This document shows positions 46,149-55,697 of a DNA stretch of 64,000 bases, piece by piece; position 1 is the stretch's first letter; each line of letters opens with the position of its first letter. The stretch is from Salmonirosea aquatica (lineage in GTDB: Bacteria > Bacteroidota > Bacteroidia > Cytophagales > Spirosomataceae): the NCBI RefSeq assembly GCF_009296315.1, contig NZ_WHLY01000002.1:186001-250000 (forward strand), in the 5' to 3' direction. The position numbers and the translations under genes were made by a program. Below the pieces are notes generated by a model. The model was not told where the DNA came from and did no database searches. It was given only the letters and a program-made list of their open reading frames with translations.

Positions 46149-46223
46149 TTAATTTCTTATTCTTTTGATTACCCGTTACACAGTATTTCTACACTATTTG
46201 TTACCATGTTATTTTAGAAAATC

Positions 46224-48074
46224 ATGTGCGGAATTGCCGGGATTGTTGGGCTTGATCCAAAAACTAGCCGTGAATTAATTCAAGGAATGACCGATAGTCT
46301 TAGTCACAGGGGACCTGATGCTGTGGGTTTTTTTATCGATTATAAAGTTGCATTTGGTCAGCGTAGATTGTCCATCATTGATTTGAGTACGGGCGCTAAT
46401 CAGCCTTTTTTTGACATTACAAAACGGTATGCCATAATTTTTAACGGAGAAATATACAATTATCAGGAAGTAAGGGAACAACTAAATTACTCCTGGCAAA
46501 CTAAGTCTGACACAGAAGTTATTCTTGCAGCCTTCATCAAATGGGGAAAGGACTGCTTATCCCATCTCAATGGCATGTTTGCCTTTGCAATTTGGGACAG
46601 CATTGAGACCGAGCTTTTCATTGCCAGGGATAGGCTGGGCGTTAAGCCATTATACTATTATATGCAAGATGATCTGTTTGTGTTCAGTTCTGAAGTAAGA
46701 AGCATTCTTAGGACTGGCTTGGTTTCTAAGAAAGTTTGCACGAATGCCATCGTTAGCTATTTGGCGGGGTTAGCTGTTAAGACACCCTACTCAATTATAG
46801 AAAACATATTTCAGCTTCTGCCTGGTGAATATGCTTTTTTAAAGAAAGGAAAGCTTGACAGGCACTACTATTGGCGCATTGATAATGCCAAGAAATCAGA
46901 ACCGTCTATATTGAGTTTGGCGGAGACAGTTAAAAAAACGAGACTCCTTTTTGAAGCCGCTATCAAAAGTAGGATGGTGGCCGATGTACCAGTTGGTGCC
47001 TTCTTATCCGGAGGGATCGACTCATCTGCTATAGTTGCTTTGATGTCAAAGTTCAGCCAGCGTCCGGTAGAAACTTTTTCTATTATATTCGAGAATAAAG
47101 AATTTGACGAGTCGGTATATGCAAGGAAGATAGCTGATAAATATAGTACTAAACATACGGAACTACTATTGAGTCCAACTGACTTAATTGATTCAATGCA
47201 CGAGTATATAGCCGCTATGGATACGCCTACCGTTGATGGGATAAACTCATATATGGTATCCAAGTTAGTGGCTGCTACAGGTATTAAAGTAGCTGTATCA
47301 GGCTTGGGAGGCGATGAGCTATTTGTTGGTTATCCAGGATTTACTCGCTGGAAGCAGATAAAACAATACAATGCATTGCACGACAATCCCTTCTTTCGAT
47401 CATTCGTCTCAGCTCTCAATAAAAGGGTTAAAAGCCGCGCTGTTAAAAAAGTGAAGGCTTGGAAAGATAATAAACAAGGAGCACTTAAAGCTTTTTACGA
47501 GACCAATAGGGGTATCTTTCTGGAAGATGAAATTCGGGAATTGCTGGAGGTAGATAAAGAAGCAGATTTATCACAATGGATGGATCTCAACGGTTCTAAT
47601 ATCCGCCACTACCCTACCTATAGCCAGTATTCGGTCGCTGAATTGACAGGCTACACACTCGATGTATTATTAAAGGATTCTGATCAAATGAGCATGGCCT
47701 GGGGCTTGGAAGTGAGAGAGCCTTTCTTCGATTATCATTTGGTAGAGTTCATCTTATCTGTTCCCGATAAATACAAATACTCGCGTAAGACACCGAAAAG
47801 CTTGTTTGTTAAAGCCATGGGAGATTTGCTGCCGGATGAAATAGTCTATCGTCCCAAAAAAGGATTTGCCTTTCCCTGGGATAGCTGGCTGCGTGGCGAG
47901 TTGAAGGATTATTGTGAAAGCAAAATTCAGAATTTATCCAATAGAGATCTGTTTAACAAAGCGTCTGTTCTGGATCTGTGGAAAAGGTTTCTGACTCATG
48001 ATAGGAGGGTGAAATGGATGCATGTCTGGTCTTTGGTCATTCTAGAAGGCTGGCTGACAGTGAATGAAATTTAA
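46224..48074 (+). CDS. asnB: Asparagine synthetase (glutamine-hydrolysing) AsnB-type amidotransferase
   Basis: 616 residues. It begins MCGIAGIVG; C2 becomes the catalytic N-terminal nucleophile of class II glutamine amidotransferase, with HRGPDAVGFF and RLSIIDLSTGANQPF following. The synthetase domain has the ATP-pyrophosphatase loop PVGAFLSGGIDSSAIVALMS (about 250-270) and VSGLGGDELFVGYPGF. In polysaccharide clusters such enzymes are usually not housekeeping but amidate uronic acids of the polymer (as proposed for WbpS-type proteins). A UDP-sugar dehydrogenase that could make the uronic acid is encoded at 57403-58665, which supports that use. The stop overlaps the next frame. Confidence 0.92.
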   Translation: MCGIAGIVGLDPKTSRELIQGMTDSLSHRGPDAVGFFIDYKVAFGQRRLSIIDLSTGANQPFFDITKRYAIIFNGEIYNYQEVREQLNYSWQTKSDTEVILAAFIKWGKDCLSHLNGMFAFAIWDSIETELFIARDRLGVKPLYYYMQDDLFVFSSEVRSILRTGLVSKKVCTNAIVSYLAGLAVKTPYSIIENIFQLLPGEYAFLKKGKLDRHYYWRIDNAKKSEPSILSLAETVKKTRLLFEAAIKSRMVADVPVGAFLSGGIDSSAIVALMSKFSQRPVETFSIIFENKEFDESVYARKIADKYSTKHTELLLSPTDLIDSMHEYIAAMDTPTVDGINSYMVSKLVAATGIKVAVSGLGGDELFVGYPGFTRWKQIKQYNALHDNPFFRSFVSALNKRVKSRAVKKVKAWKDNKQGALKAFYETNRGIFLEDEIRELLEVDKEADLSQWMDLNGSNIRHYPTYSQYSVAELTGYTLDVLLKDSDQMSMAWGLEVREPFFDYHLVEFILSVPDKYKYSRKTPKSLFVKAMGDLLPDEIVYRPKKGFAFPWDSWLRGELKDYCESKIQNLSNRDLFNKASVLDLWKRFLTHDRRVKWMHVWSLVILEGWLTVNEI

Positions 48075-48093
48075 AAGAAAATTGCATTGCTTG

Positions 48094-49269
48094 ATGAGAA
48101 TACTACGGGTAATTCCTACTATGGATCCAGCTATGGGAGGCCCCTGTCAGGGAATCCGTAATTCTATCCCTGAATTAGAGAAGTTAGGGGTTCAGAACGA
48201 GGTCGTATGTCTCGATCAAGCGAATGCAGGTTTCCTTGAATCCGATACATTCCCGATCCATTTCGTTGGGAGAGCTGTAGGGCCTTGGTGGTATCATAAA
48301 GCCTTGGTACCCTGGCTTCTTACTAATTTTTCGCGGTTTGACATAGTCATAGTTCATGGATTATGGCTATATCCAAGTTATGCCGTGTGGAAAATAATAA
48401 AAAGCTTCAAGGCAAATCACGAGAGCAAGTCGATCCCTAAAGTATACGTAATGCCGCATGGGATGCTCGACCCTTGGTTTCAACGAGCGCATGGTAGGAA
48501 GTTTAAGGCCGTCAGAAACAAAATATACTGGAAGTTACTTGAGGCAAATGTTGTTAACGACGCTGATGGATTATTATTCACCTGTGAAGAGGAGCTTAAA
48601 TTGGCTAGGGAAGCGTTCAGTCCCTATAAACCCAAAAAAGAATTGAACGTTGGTTACGGCATCCTGCCGCCGCCTTCCTATATTGCTGACATGGATAGGG
48701 CATTCAAATATGCTTGTCCTGGAATAGATAACAAATCTTACCTTCTATTCCTAAGCCGGATTGATGTGAAAAAGGGTGTTGATCTGCTGATTCAAGCTTA
48801 TTTAGCTTTGAAAAAAGAGGGATATAAACTGCCAGCGTTGGTAATCGCCGGGCCAGGTGAAAAAAGTAGCTACGGGCTAAAAGTGATTAAAATAGCTAGT
48901 AAGGATGATGGTATACTGTTTCCGGGAATGCTAAAGGGTGATGCAAAGTGGGGTGCATTCTATGGCTGCGAAGCCTTTGTCCTACCTAGCCATCAGGAAA
49001 ATTTTGGGATAGCTGTCGTAGAGGCTTTAGCCTGTGGAAAGCCAGCGTTGATATCAAACCGAGTCAATATATGGCGTGAGATAAAGGATGGGAAATCAGG
49101 ACTAATTGATACAGACACATTATATGGGGTAAAACAACTAATTTTGAAATGGATAAATCTTTCGCAGGATAAGAGGGTGGAAATGGAGCAAAGTGCAAAA
49201 AAATTGTTTCAGAAAAAATTCAATATCAGTTTATCAGCAAAGAAATTATTGGAAGTTTTAAAAGCTTAA
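48094..49269 (+). CDS. Family 4 glycosyltransferase
   Basis: 391 residues from the ATG at 48094; an in-frame ATG at 48064 would overlap the asnB stop by 11 bases and is also possible. RVIPTMDPAMGGPCQGIRNS (acceptor loop with GGP), VHGLWLYPSYAVWKI, VMPHGMLDPWFQRAHGRKFK, LLFLSRIDVKKGVDLLIQAY and FVLPSHQENFGIAVVEALAC (E-x7-E) are clear GT4 motifs of the WcaC/WbaZ kind. GC content is higher than in the genes before asnB, suggesting a different source from the 34-46 kb part. Confidence 0.9.
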   Translation: MRILRVIPTMDPAMGGPCQGIRNSIPELEKLGVQNEVVCLDQANAGFLESDTFPIHFVGRAVGPWWYHKALVPWLLTNFSRFDIVIVHGLWLYPSYAVWKIIKSFKANHESKSIPKVYVMPHGMLDPWFQRAHGRKFKAVRNKIYWKLLEANVVNDADGLLFTCEEELKLAREAFSPYKPKKELNVGYGILPPPSYIADMDRAFKYACPGIDNKSYLLFLSRIDVKKGVDLLIQAYLALKKEGYKLPALVIAGPGEKSSYGLKVIKIASKDDGILFPGMLKGDAKWGAFYGCEAFVLPSHQENFGIAVVEALACGKPALISNRVNIWREIKDGKSGLIDTDTLYGVKQLILKWINLSQDKRVEMEQSAKKLFQKKFNISLSAKKLLEVLKA

Positions 49270-49318
49270 AAATGTGATAAAAAATCATTTTATGTATTAC
49301 GAATAAATATATAAAACA

Positions 49319-50251
49319 GTGAAAAGTGCATCTGAGGGATCTGGCTTAAATCTGCTTTTTAAAATAGATTATTCTTTCAAACTATTAAAAATGCGCCTTC
49401 GCGGCGGTAATATCGACTATATAATTCCGTGGGATGATATTAATGAATATAAATATTATCTAGCCAAGTACTCGGCATTTGGTAAAGATAATCTGAACGA
49501 ATATACTGTGCTGGAGATTGGCTACGGTGCTCGTCCCTGGCGGTTATTTTCATTAGCTTCTATGGGCGTTAACATTCATGGAATAGATATTGATCGCCCA
49601 ACTTACGGAGCAAATCCTGCAAGACTTTTAGAGGTATTACGCCAGAATGGATTTGAGCGATTCTCAAAATCTTTGGTAAGAGGTATTTTATTTGATCGGA
49701 AGGATATTTCTCGGTTGAGAGCTGAGTTCAAAGTTTTGGGTAAGGATTTAGTCCTAGATGAGTCAAGGCTAGTTGTTGGAAACGCCGCCGAGGTAAGCCA
49801 TTTTTCTCCAAACACTTTTACTTTTGCTTTCAGTGAAGATGTTTTTGAACATATCCCCGTTGAGACAATCCCGGATGTGTTATCGAATTTAAAGGGGTGG
49901 TTGCAAAAAGACGCATTGCTACTCATCCGCCCTCACGTTTATACTGGAATTAGCGGGGGCCATGACCCTGATTGTTATCCCCATAAAATAAATTCTGATT
50001 CTTTTCCCAAGGAAAAAGCATGGTCGCATCTACTGAATCCAGACTTCAAAATAAATACTTTTCTTAATAAACTTCGCTTGCATGATTATATAAAATTGTT
50101 TTCAAAAAATTTTGAAATTTTGGAGATGAAGCAAAAATATGACTCACTTGGTAAAGAATTTCTGACGGAGGATTTGAGAAAGCGATTGATACCTCAATAT
50201 TCAGAAGAAGAATTACTGACAAATCAAGTGCTTTTCGTGCTTCGTGCTTAA
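49319..50251 (+). CDS. Class I SAM-dependent methyltransferase
   Basis: 310 residues with a GTG start at 49319; an ATG at 49391 would still keep the whole domain. The SAM motif I is VLEIGYGARPWRLFSLASMG and motif II HGIDIDRP; FTFAFSEDVFEHIPVETIPD is the post-II block and LLIRPHVYTGISGGHDPDCY the following strand and loop. This arrangement is of the Methyltransf_11/25 type. It sits between a GT4 and a WcaF-type acetyltransferase; the acetyltransferase begins 6 bases after the stop. Probably methylates a sugar or nucleotide sugar. Confidence 0.82.
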   Translation: MKSASEGSGLNLLFKIDYSFKLLKMRLRGGNIDYIIPWDDINEYKYYLAKYSAFGKDNLNEYTVLEIGYGARPWRLFSLASMGVNIHGIDIDRPTYGANPARLLEVLRQNGFERFSKSLVRGILFDRKDISRLRAEFKVLGKDLVLDESRLVVGNAAEVSHFSPNTFTFAFSEDVFEHIPVETIPDVLSNLKGWLQKDALLLIRPHVYTGISGGHDPDCYPHKINSDSFPKEKAWSHLLNPDFKINTFLNKLRLHDYIKLFSKNFEILEMKQKYDSLGKEFLTEDLRKRLIPQYSEEELLTNQVLFVLRA

Positions 50252-50257
50252 CATAAT

Positions 50258-50845
50258 ATGAAAATGTTTAATTCTCACACCTCTAACAGTCAAGACTCCC
50301 TGAAACGGCCTTCCTTTTCGTTTTCCAATAAATTGAAAAGGGGAGTTTGGAATTTGGTTTGGCTATGCTTTTGTCGTTGGACACCTAAACCCCTACATAC
50401 TTGGCGAAGCTTCGTTCTTAGATTCTTCGGAGCAAAAATAGGAAAGTCTAATTTTATTTATCCAAGCTGTAAAATTTGGGCACCTTGGCTTTTAGAAACA
50501 GAGGATGTGGCAACAATTGGACCAGGAGTAGAAATCTATAATCCTGGCGGTGCTTTTTTAGGGAGTCATTCTATACTTTCACAGGACGCTTACTTATGCG
50601 GAGCTACACATGATTATAATAGTTCTAGTTTTACTTACACTAGTAAGCGGATTGTTATCGAAGCATATGTCTGGATATGCGCCAAAGCAATTGTACTCCC
50701 TGGCGTACGGTGTTTCGAAGGTTCGGTTTTGGGTGCTGGATCTGTTACCTCAAAGGATTTGAAATCTTGGACTGTTTATGCAGGAAATCCCGCTGTAGCG
50801 GTAAAGGAGAGAAAGAACACAATATCTTTACAATGGATAAAATGA
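50258..50845 (+). CDS. wcaF: WcaF-type colanic acid acetyltransferase
   Basis: 195 residues. The N-terminal LKRGVWNLVWLCFCRWTPKP is the hydrophobic lead of the WcaF group (membrane-associated), then hexapeptide repeats: FFGAKIGKSNFIYPSCKIWA, VATIGPGVEIYNPGG, LGSHSILSQDAYLCGATHDY (catalytic His) and VWICAKAIVLPGVRCFEGSV, ending YAGNPAVAVKER. It acetylates a sugar of the repeat unit. The next gene begins 13 bases before its stop, so they are coupled. Confidence 0.88.
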   Translation: MKMFNSHTSNSQDSLKRPSFSFSNKLKRGVWNLVWLCFCRWTPKPLHTWRSFVLRFFGAKIGKSNFIYPSCKIWAPWLLETEDVATIGPGVEIYNPGGAFLGSHSILSQDAYLCGATHDYNSSSFTYTSKRIVIEAYVWICAKAIVLPGVRCFEGSVLGAGSVTSKDLKSWTVYAGNPAVAVKERKNTISLQWIK

Positions 50846-52491
50846 CACCTGCTGAGATATTCGACCAGATGTTCAATCTATGTATCATTGGAGCCGGACC
50901 AGCCGGAATTATCATCGCCCTTGAATACTCCAGAAATGCGCCTAACGATAAAGTTTTGCTCGTTGAGTATGGAAATTCAGGCAAAAAATCGGGCAATGAA
51001 CTCGATAATTCGATTCAACTGACGAATCCAACTAATCACTACTCTCCTGAGGAAAGTACAAATAAGGGAATGGGGGGTACCTCTGCTACCTGGGGAGGGC
51101 GATGCGTAATGTATGATGAAATTGATTTTCTGGATCGTCCAATTTTGAAAGGAGAATGTACTTGGAATCTGAATAGTCTGGAAGATTTGCAACAATATTT
51201 GCCACGTGCCGCCAATTATTTTGAGTGTGGTAATCCTGATTTTAATTTGAATCTCGTAGATGACTACCAATATCATCCTATTGCCGAAGGATTCTCAGAG
51301 GGTATAGTGCTTGATTCCAAAATTGAAAGATGGAGTATGCCCACCCGGTTTGGTAAAAGGTATAAAAAGGATATTCAAGAATATTCCAATTTAATTGTAT
51401 TAGAAGCATTCGAGGCAAGAGATTTTGCTGTTCCAGACGAGACGGGTAAGGTTAATCGCTTAATAATTCGCAATGTGATTTCTAAGAAGGTGGAAACTGT
51501 GCACGCAAAAAGATTTGTGATTGCCGCTGGCGCGCAGGAATCTACCAGGATACTACTGCGTAATAAACAGTTATTTGCAAATTTGAAAGATGCGCCCATT
51601 GCTTTGGGTAAATATTATCAGGGACATTTGTCGGGGAAAATAGCCACAGTTAAGTTCTACGGTGATCCTCTTAAAACAGATTATGGTTTTATTGTTGATA
51701 AGGAAGGAATCTTTTTAAGACGCCGCTTTCAATTTTCGACTGAGTATTTGCAAGAAAAAAATCTTCTAAATACTGCTATTTGGCTAGATAATCCTTTATA
51801 TTATGACCCAGCTCATAGAAATGGACCCATGTCATTCATGTATTTGGCATTAATTTCACCAATACTTGGTAAGAAGCTTGCTCCACCAGCCATAAGCCGC
51901 ACGATTACAAAAGGAAAAGTGACTGGAATACCACAGCATATTGGTAATATTATCAGAGATTTGCCAAATTCACTTCTTATTCCTGCCACAACATTCTACA
52001 AGCGATATTTACTGAAAAGAAAGCTGCCAGGGGTCTTTTTATTTAGTCCAACCAATGAATACGCCCTACATTTCCATTCGGAACAAGTTCCCGAGTATGA
52101 AAACCAGATGCGATTAGGTGATGACGAAACGCTCATCATTGAGTACAATTTATCAGACACCGATGCAGATTCGGTAGTTAAACTACATGATGCACTGGAT
52201 AAATGGTTAAGAAAATGCAATTGTGGAGAACTAAAATACCATTTTCCTTCTCAAGAATTAAAGACTGCAATTAAGAGTATGTCGAAGGATGGAATACATC
52301 AGTGCGGAACCACAAGAATGGGAGAAAGCCCAGAATTAGGCGTAGTAGATTCAAACTTGAAGGTTTGGGGTACTGAAAATGTTTTCGTCTGCAGCAGTTC
52401 TGTATTTCCTACTTCCAGCCAGGCAAATCCAACTTTTATGTTAGGCGCCTATGCCGTACGCTTAGCAGACCACTTAGTGAAGCAAAAATGA
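50833..52491 (+). CDS. GMC-family flavin oxidoreductase
   Basis: 552 residues from the ATG at 50833 (MDKMTPAEIFDQMFNLCIIG). The FAD-binding GAGPAGIIIALEYSR is near residue 20; GMGGTSATWGGRC near 80 is the N-terminal GMC signature; FVIAAGAQESTRILLRN near 235 the second; and the C-terminal HQCGTTRMGESPELGVVDSN plus SSSVFPTSSQANPTFMLGAY form the active-site and FAD-contact region. GMC enzymes oxidise alcohols of sugars or other carbinols; a role in oxidising a sugar precursor is suggested by the cluster. Its stop overlaps the aldo/keto reductase start in ATGA. Confidence 0.9.
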   Translation: MDKMTPAEIFDQMFNLCIIGAGPAGIIIALEYSRNAPNDKVLLVEYGNSGKKSGNELDNSIQLTNPTNHYSPEESTNKGMGGTSATWGGRCVMYDEIDFLDRPILKGECTWNLNSLEDLQQYLPRAANYFECGNPDFNLNLVDDYQYHPIAEGFSEGIVLDSKIERWSMPTRFGKRYKKDIQEYSNLIVLEAFEARDFAVPDETGKVNRLIIRNVISKKVETVHAKRFVIAAGAQESTRILLRNKQLFANLKDAPIALGKYYQGHLSGKIATVKFYGDPLKTDYGFIVDKEGIFLRRRFQFSTEYLQEKNLLNTAIWLDNPLYYDPAHRNGPMSFMYLALISPILGKKLAPPAISRTITKGKVTGIPQHIGNIIRDLPNSLLIPATTFYKRYLLKRKLPGVFLFSPTNEYALHFHSEQVPEYENQMRLGDDETLIIEYNLSDTDADSVVKLHDALDKWLRKCNCGELKYHFPSQELKTAIKSMSKDGIHQCGTTRMGESPELGVVDSNLKVWGTENVFVCSSSVFPTSSQANPTFMLGAYAVRLADHLVKQK

Positions 52492-53339
52492 AATACGTTG
52501 AACTGGCCGAGGGCATTTCCTCTTCCGTATTGGGTTTCGGATGTTCATCAATCTTAGGTTCAGTAGGGGCAGCCCAATCAAGTCGCGCATTGGATTGCGC
52601 TTTAGATTGCGGTATTAACCATTTTGACTTGGCACGGTCTTATGGCTACGGAGAAGCAGAAAGCTTCGTAGGTAAATTATTAAAAGGTAAGAGGTCACAG
52701 ATTGTTATTGCCAGCAAATTTGGTATAAGAGCTAACTGGAAGGCACAGGTACTTCGTCCGCTAAAACCACTTATAAGGTACGTTCGATCAGAAAAGCCCA
52801 AGTACGAATCAGTTCAAAATAGAAATGCGGTCACCTCGCACGCGATCTCGCCTGATATGTTTCACGACCGTGTAAGTATAAACATAAGGGAGATGCGAAA
52901 GAGCTTAGAGCAAAGCCTAAACGCGCTACAAACAGACTATCTGGACTATTTTTTTATTCATGAACCTATCACAGAGTTGAATGATTTTGAGAAAATCTCT
53001 GAGTTAGCGGAAATTTTAAAAAAAGAAGGAAAAATAAGGGCATGGGGTTTGGCTTTTTTGGATAGCCAAAAGGATCTTCATGAAAAATATGTTGACAGTT
53101 TTGATGTGCTTCAATTCAACTGCAAAGCAATAAAAAGTAGTAATTATAAGATTGATGTACGGCAGAGAGGCGACAGAGCGAATGTTCTGTTCTCACCATT
53201 TCGTGGTGAATCTCGTGAAGTGACTCCAAAGGATAAACTGAAATATCTTTTGAATGACTTTCCTAAGAGTGTTATCCTATGTTCAATGTTTGATGAAAAG
53301 CACATAATTAATAATTCAAAAATTGTATCAAATCAGTGA
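52488..53339 (+). CDS. Aldo/keto reductase
   Basis: 283 residues. VLGFGCSSILGS at the N-terminus, NHFDLARSYGYGEAESFVGK with catalytic Asp and Tyr, VIASKFG with the Lys, and FFIHEPI with the His complete the AKR tetrad. NADPH-dependent reduction of a carbonyl. It overlaps the GMC oxidoreductase by 4 bases, an arrangement that suggests an oxidise-then-reduce pair acting on the same sugar intermediate, for example epimerisation through a keto form (inference). At 283 residues it is at the short end of the family. Confidence 0.9.
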   Translation: MKYVELAEGISSSVLGFGCSSILGSVGAAQSSRALDCALDCGINHFDLARSYGYGEAESFVGKLLKGKRSQIVIASKFGIRANWKAQVLRPLKPLIRYVRSEKPKYESVQNRNAVTSHAISPDMFHDRVSINIREMRKSLEQSLNALQTDYLDYFFIHEPITELNDFEKISELAEILKKEGKIRAWGLAFLDSQKDLHEKYVDSFDVLQFNCKAIKSSNYKIDVRQRGDRANVLFSPFRGESREVTPKDKLKYLLNDFPKSVILCSMFDEKHIINNSKIVSNQ

Positions 53340-53413
53340 TTTATCTTTTTTTTATTAAGGTAGTTGTAATATATATTTTATAGATTATTAATAATTTATT
53401 ATCAAACTCACCT

Positions 53414-54340
53414 ATGAAAGGTAATTTTGAATTAATTGATAGAGAAAAATGTCCTCTCTGCGGCAGCAAAGATTTTAAAGTCTATTTAAACTTTGATAAA
53501 ATTTCAATTTTAAAGTGTAGAAATTGCTCCTTCATATATTCTGGCGCTACGTTATCAGATGATAGCTTAAAAGAATACTACCGAAGTAGTTTCGGAGGAG
53601 ATAGGCAGAAGAAGGGACAAATTGTAAACTCTATTGTTAATTTTAAGATACTGGACAAAATTTTAGACTTAAAAGCGGGAATGAGCATTCTGGACGTAGG
53701 TACCGGATATGGATTTCTACTCTTACTTTTTAAAGAAAAAAAGGGACTTGATGTAACAGGTATGGAGTTTTCGTTGGACGAGGCAATATATGCAAAAGAG
53801 ACACTGTCTTTGGATATCATAACAACTCCCTTGGAACAATCAGATTTGGGATTTGAGAAATTTGATATAGTTTGTGCCTTTGAAGTCATCGAACATACGA
53901 TAGATCCCATTATATTTTTAGATAATTTAAAGAAGTATTTAAAGCCTAGCGGAGAATTAGTAATTGTTACTGATAATTTTGAAAGCAAGGTTGTCAAAGA
54001 GCTAGGCGCTGGCTGGCCTAAGTGGATACCGCATACCCATATTAGTCATTTTTCTCCTCAGACGCTTAGCTACGCGCTGGAAAAGTCGGGATTCAGTATT
54101 GTAAAAAAAGCTTCTTTCACCCCTTGGGAGCATAGTTTTCGTAATTCATTGTATAAGTTATTTTCTATACACAAAACGCCGGAAGAAGCTTACAATCTAG
54201 AGTCTGCCTTGAAAAATGAAACAGAAGGGGACTATAAGTTTTACAAGATCAGAAAGTTACTTAGCCCTTATCTTTCATTGAAAAATCTGAAAGGTAATTT
54301 AAATGAGGCGATGATGTTTACAGTATCACAAAAGAAATGA
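53414..54340 (+). CDS. Class I SAM-dependent methyltransferase with N-terminal zinc ribbon
   Basis: 308 residues. The zinc ribbon is CPLCGS ... CRNCSF (residues about 13-40). The core has MSILDVGTGYGFLLLLFKEK (motif I with GxGxG), DVTGMEFSLDEAIYAKETLS, FDIVCAFEVIEHTIDPIIFL and GELVIVTDNFESKVVKELGA. Same architecture as 35101-35970 but clearly diverged, and with intact motif I. Its stop overlaps the next start in ATGA. Likely a sugar C- or O-methyltransferase of the polymer pathway. Confidence 0.88.
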   Translation: MKGNFELIDREKCPLCGSKDFKVYLNFDKISILKCRNCSFIYSGATLSDDSLKEYYRSSFGGDRQKKGQIVNSIVNFKILDKILDLKAGMSILDVGTGYGFLLLLFKEKKGLDVTGMEFSLDEAIYAKETLSLDIITTPLEQSDLGFEKFDIVCAFEVIEHTIDPIIFLDNLKKYLKPSGELVIVTDNFESKVVKELGAGWPKWIPHTHISHFSPQTLSYALEKSGFSIVKKASFTPWEHSFRNSLYKLFSIHKTPEEAYNLESALKNETEGDYKFYKIRKLLSPYLSLKNLKGNLNEAMMFTVSQKK

Positions 54341-55158
54341 TATCAATATTGGTATTGACTTTGAACGAGGAGCAAGACCTTCCTGGTTGCTTAGACTCAG
54401 TAAAATGGTGCGATGACGTTCATTTACTTGATTCATATAGTACCGACAACACCATAAAAATTGGAAAAGAATATGGAGCAATAGTTACGCAGCGGAAATT
54501 CGATAACTGGTCATCTCATCAGAACTGGGGCTTAGCTAATACTCATTTTAAATATCCTTGGGTACTTTATATTGATGCAGATGAGCGGGTTTCTGATGGT
54601 TTAAAGAATTCTGTTTTGTCTTTTGATTTTTCGAATAGTGATGTGGTAGCCTTTGAAATTCAGCGCCGGGATTTTGCTTGGAATGGACGGTGGTTAAAGT
54701 ATGCTCAAATGTCACCCTACTACCTTCGGCTTTTTAAACCTGAAAAAATGCGTTACGAGCGTCTGGTCAATCCGGTTTCTATTCCAGACGGACCTGTAGG
54801 TAGGATGGGAGGATATTTGGATCATTACCCCTTTAGCAAAGGATTTAGATATTGGATCCAAAGGCACTTAGGCTATGCTGACATGGAAGCTGCTATACGT
54901 TTAATGGATATGGAAAAGGAAACAAGATTTTCTCTTCACAAGGCTTTGTTTAGTAAGGATTTTTCCGAAAAACGATTTCATCAAAAAGGATTGTTTTATA
55001 AGTTGCCATTCCGACCATTAATTAAATGGCTTTATATGGTTTTCGGCCGATTCGCATTTTTGGATGGGAGAGCAGGGATGACTTATGCCACCTTACAAGC
55101 AATCTATGAGTACTTCATAGTACTAAAGACTAAAGAATTGCTCAAAGTTAAGAAATGA
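54337..55158 (+). CDS. Family 2 glycosyltransferase, WaaE/KdtX-like
   Basis: 273 residues. SILVLTLNEEQDLPGCLDSV, the DSYSTDNTIKIGKEYGA block, QRKFDNWSSHQNWGLAN and VLYIDADERVSDGL (DAD metal site) are characteristic of the LPS-core beta-1,4-glucosyltransferase (WaaE/KdtX) group of GT2. The second half carries YYLRLFKPEKMRYERLVNPV and basic-hydrophobic segments that may bind membrane. Translation-coupled to the methyltransferase. Last intact gene of the AT-rich cassette before the transposase remnant. Confidence 0.88.
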   Translation: MISILVLTLNEEQDLPGCLDSVKWCDDVHLLDSYSTDNTIKIGKEYGAIVTQRKFDNWSSHQNWGLANTHFKYPWVLYIDADERVSDGLKNSVLSFDFSNSDVVAFEIQRRDFAWNGRWLKYAQMSPYYLRLFKPEKMRYERLVNPVSIPDGPVGRMGGYLDHYPFSKGFRYWIQRHLGYADMEAAIRLMDMEKETRFSLHKALFSKDFSEKRFHQKGLFYKLPFRPLIKWLYMVFGRFAFLDGRAGMTYATLQAIYEYFIVLKTKELLKVKK

Positions 55159-55352
55159 AAGCAGTAAATCAATTGATTATTAAAGTCTTGACTGATGCTT
55201 TACTTACTGATTAAAAAGTAGGGTAGATAGTAACCTTTTAGTGAAAACTCTCTGCTACCTTACTCTATTCATTGAAGAATCTTATACTATATAAGAACGT
55301 GTTTGGGAATTAAGAAGTGCTGGGAACAGTGTCATCTTTGTATCGACTAAAA

Positions 55353-55647
55353 TGCAAAGACATGACCAGTATGAGCCGTAAAGGCAACTGCTGGGACAAT
55401 GCAGTAGCTGAGAGCTTACGCTTCGGCGATCCGATTCAAAACATTTAAAAGTGAATTAGTGAACCATGTTGACTTTCCGTCGCGGGCCGCAGCCCGGTTG
55501 GCCACCTTCGAGTATATTGAGGGATGGCGGCCGCCGCTGCGGTACAATCGCCGGCGGAAACATTCAAGCTTGAATTACCGAACTCCTGCTCAACAGGAAT
55601 CCTGTTTTTACAACTCTCAGATGCCTGCTCAAAAAAATATCCAGTAA
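55353..55647 (+). pseudogene. Remnant of an IS3-family transposase (OrfB C-terminus)
   Basis: From 55353 the frame reads MSRKGNCWDNAVAES (the D-D-E integrase core), interrupted, then FKTFKSELVNHVDFPSRAAA, ARLATFEYIEGW, and later YNRRRKHSSLNYRTPAQQE, the classic end of IS150/IS3-type transposases. The first two parts are separated by a short insertion of about 17 bases at 55417-55433 that breaks the frame, and EGW and YNRRR by a 15-base GC-rich insertion at 55528-55542. The N-terminal half is missing and no terminal inverted repeats are evident. It marks the right edge of the AT-rich cassette. The 190 bases before it hold no gene I can support. Confidence 0.82.
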
Positions 55648-55697
55648 ACTGTTGCAAGTCCTAAATGCTTTTGTACCAGTACACCGCATGAATCTTC

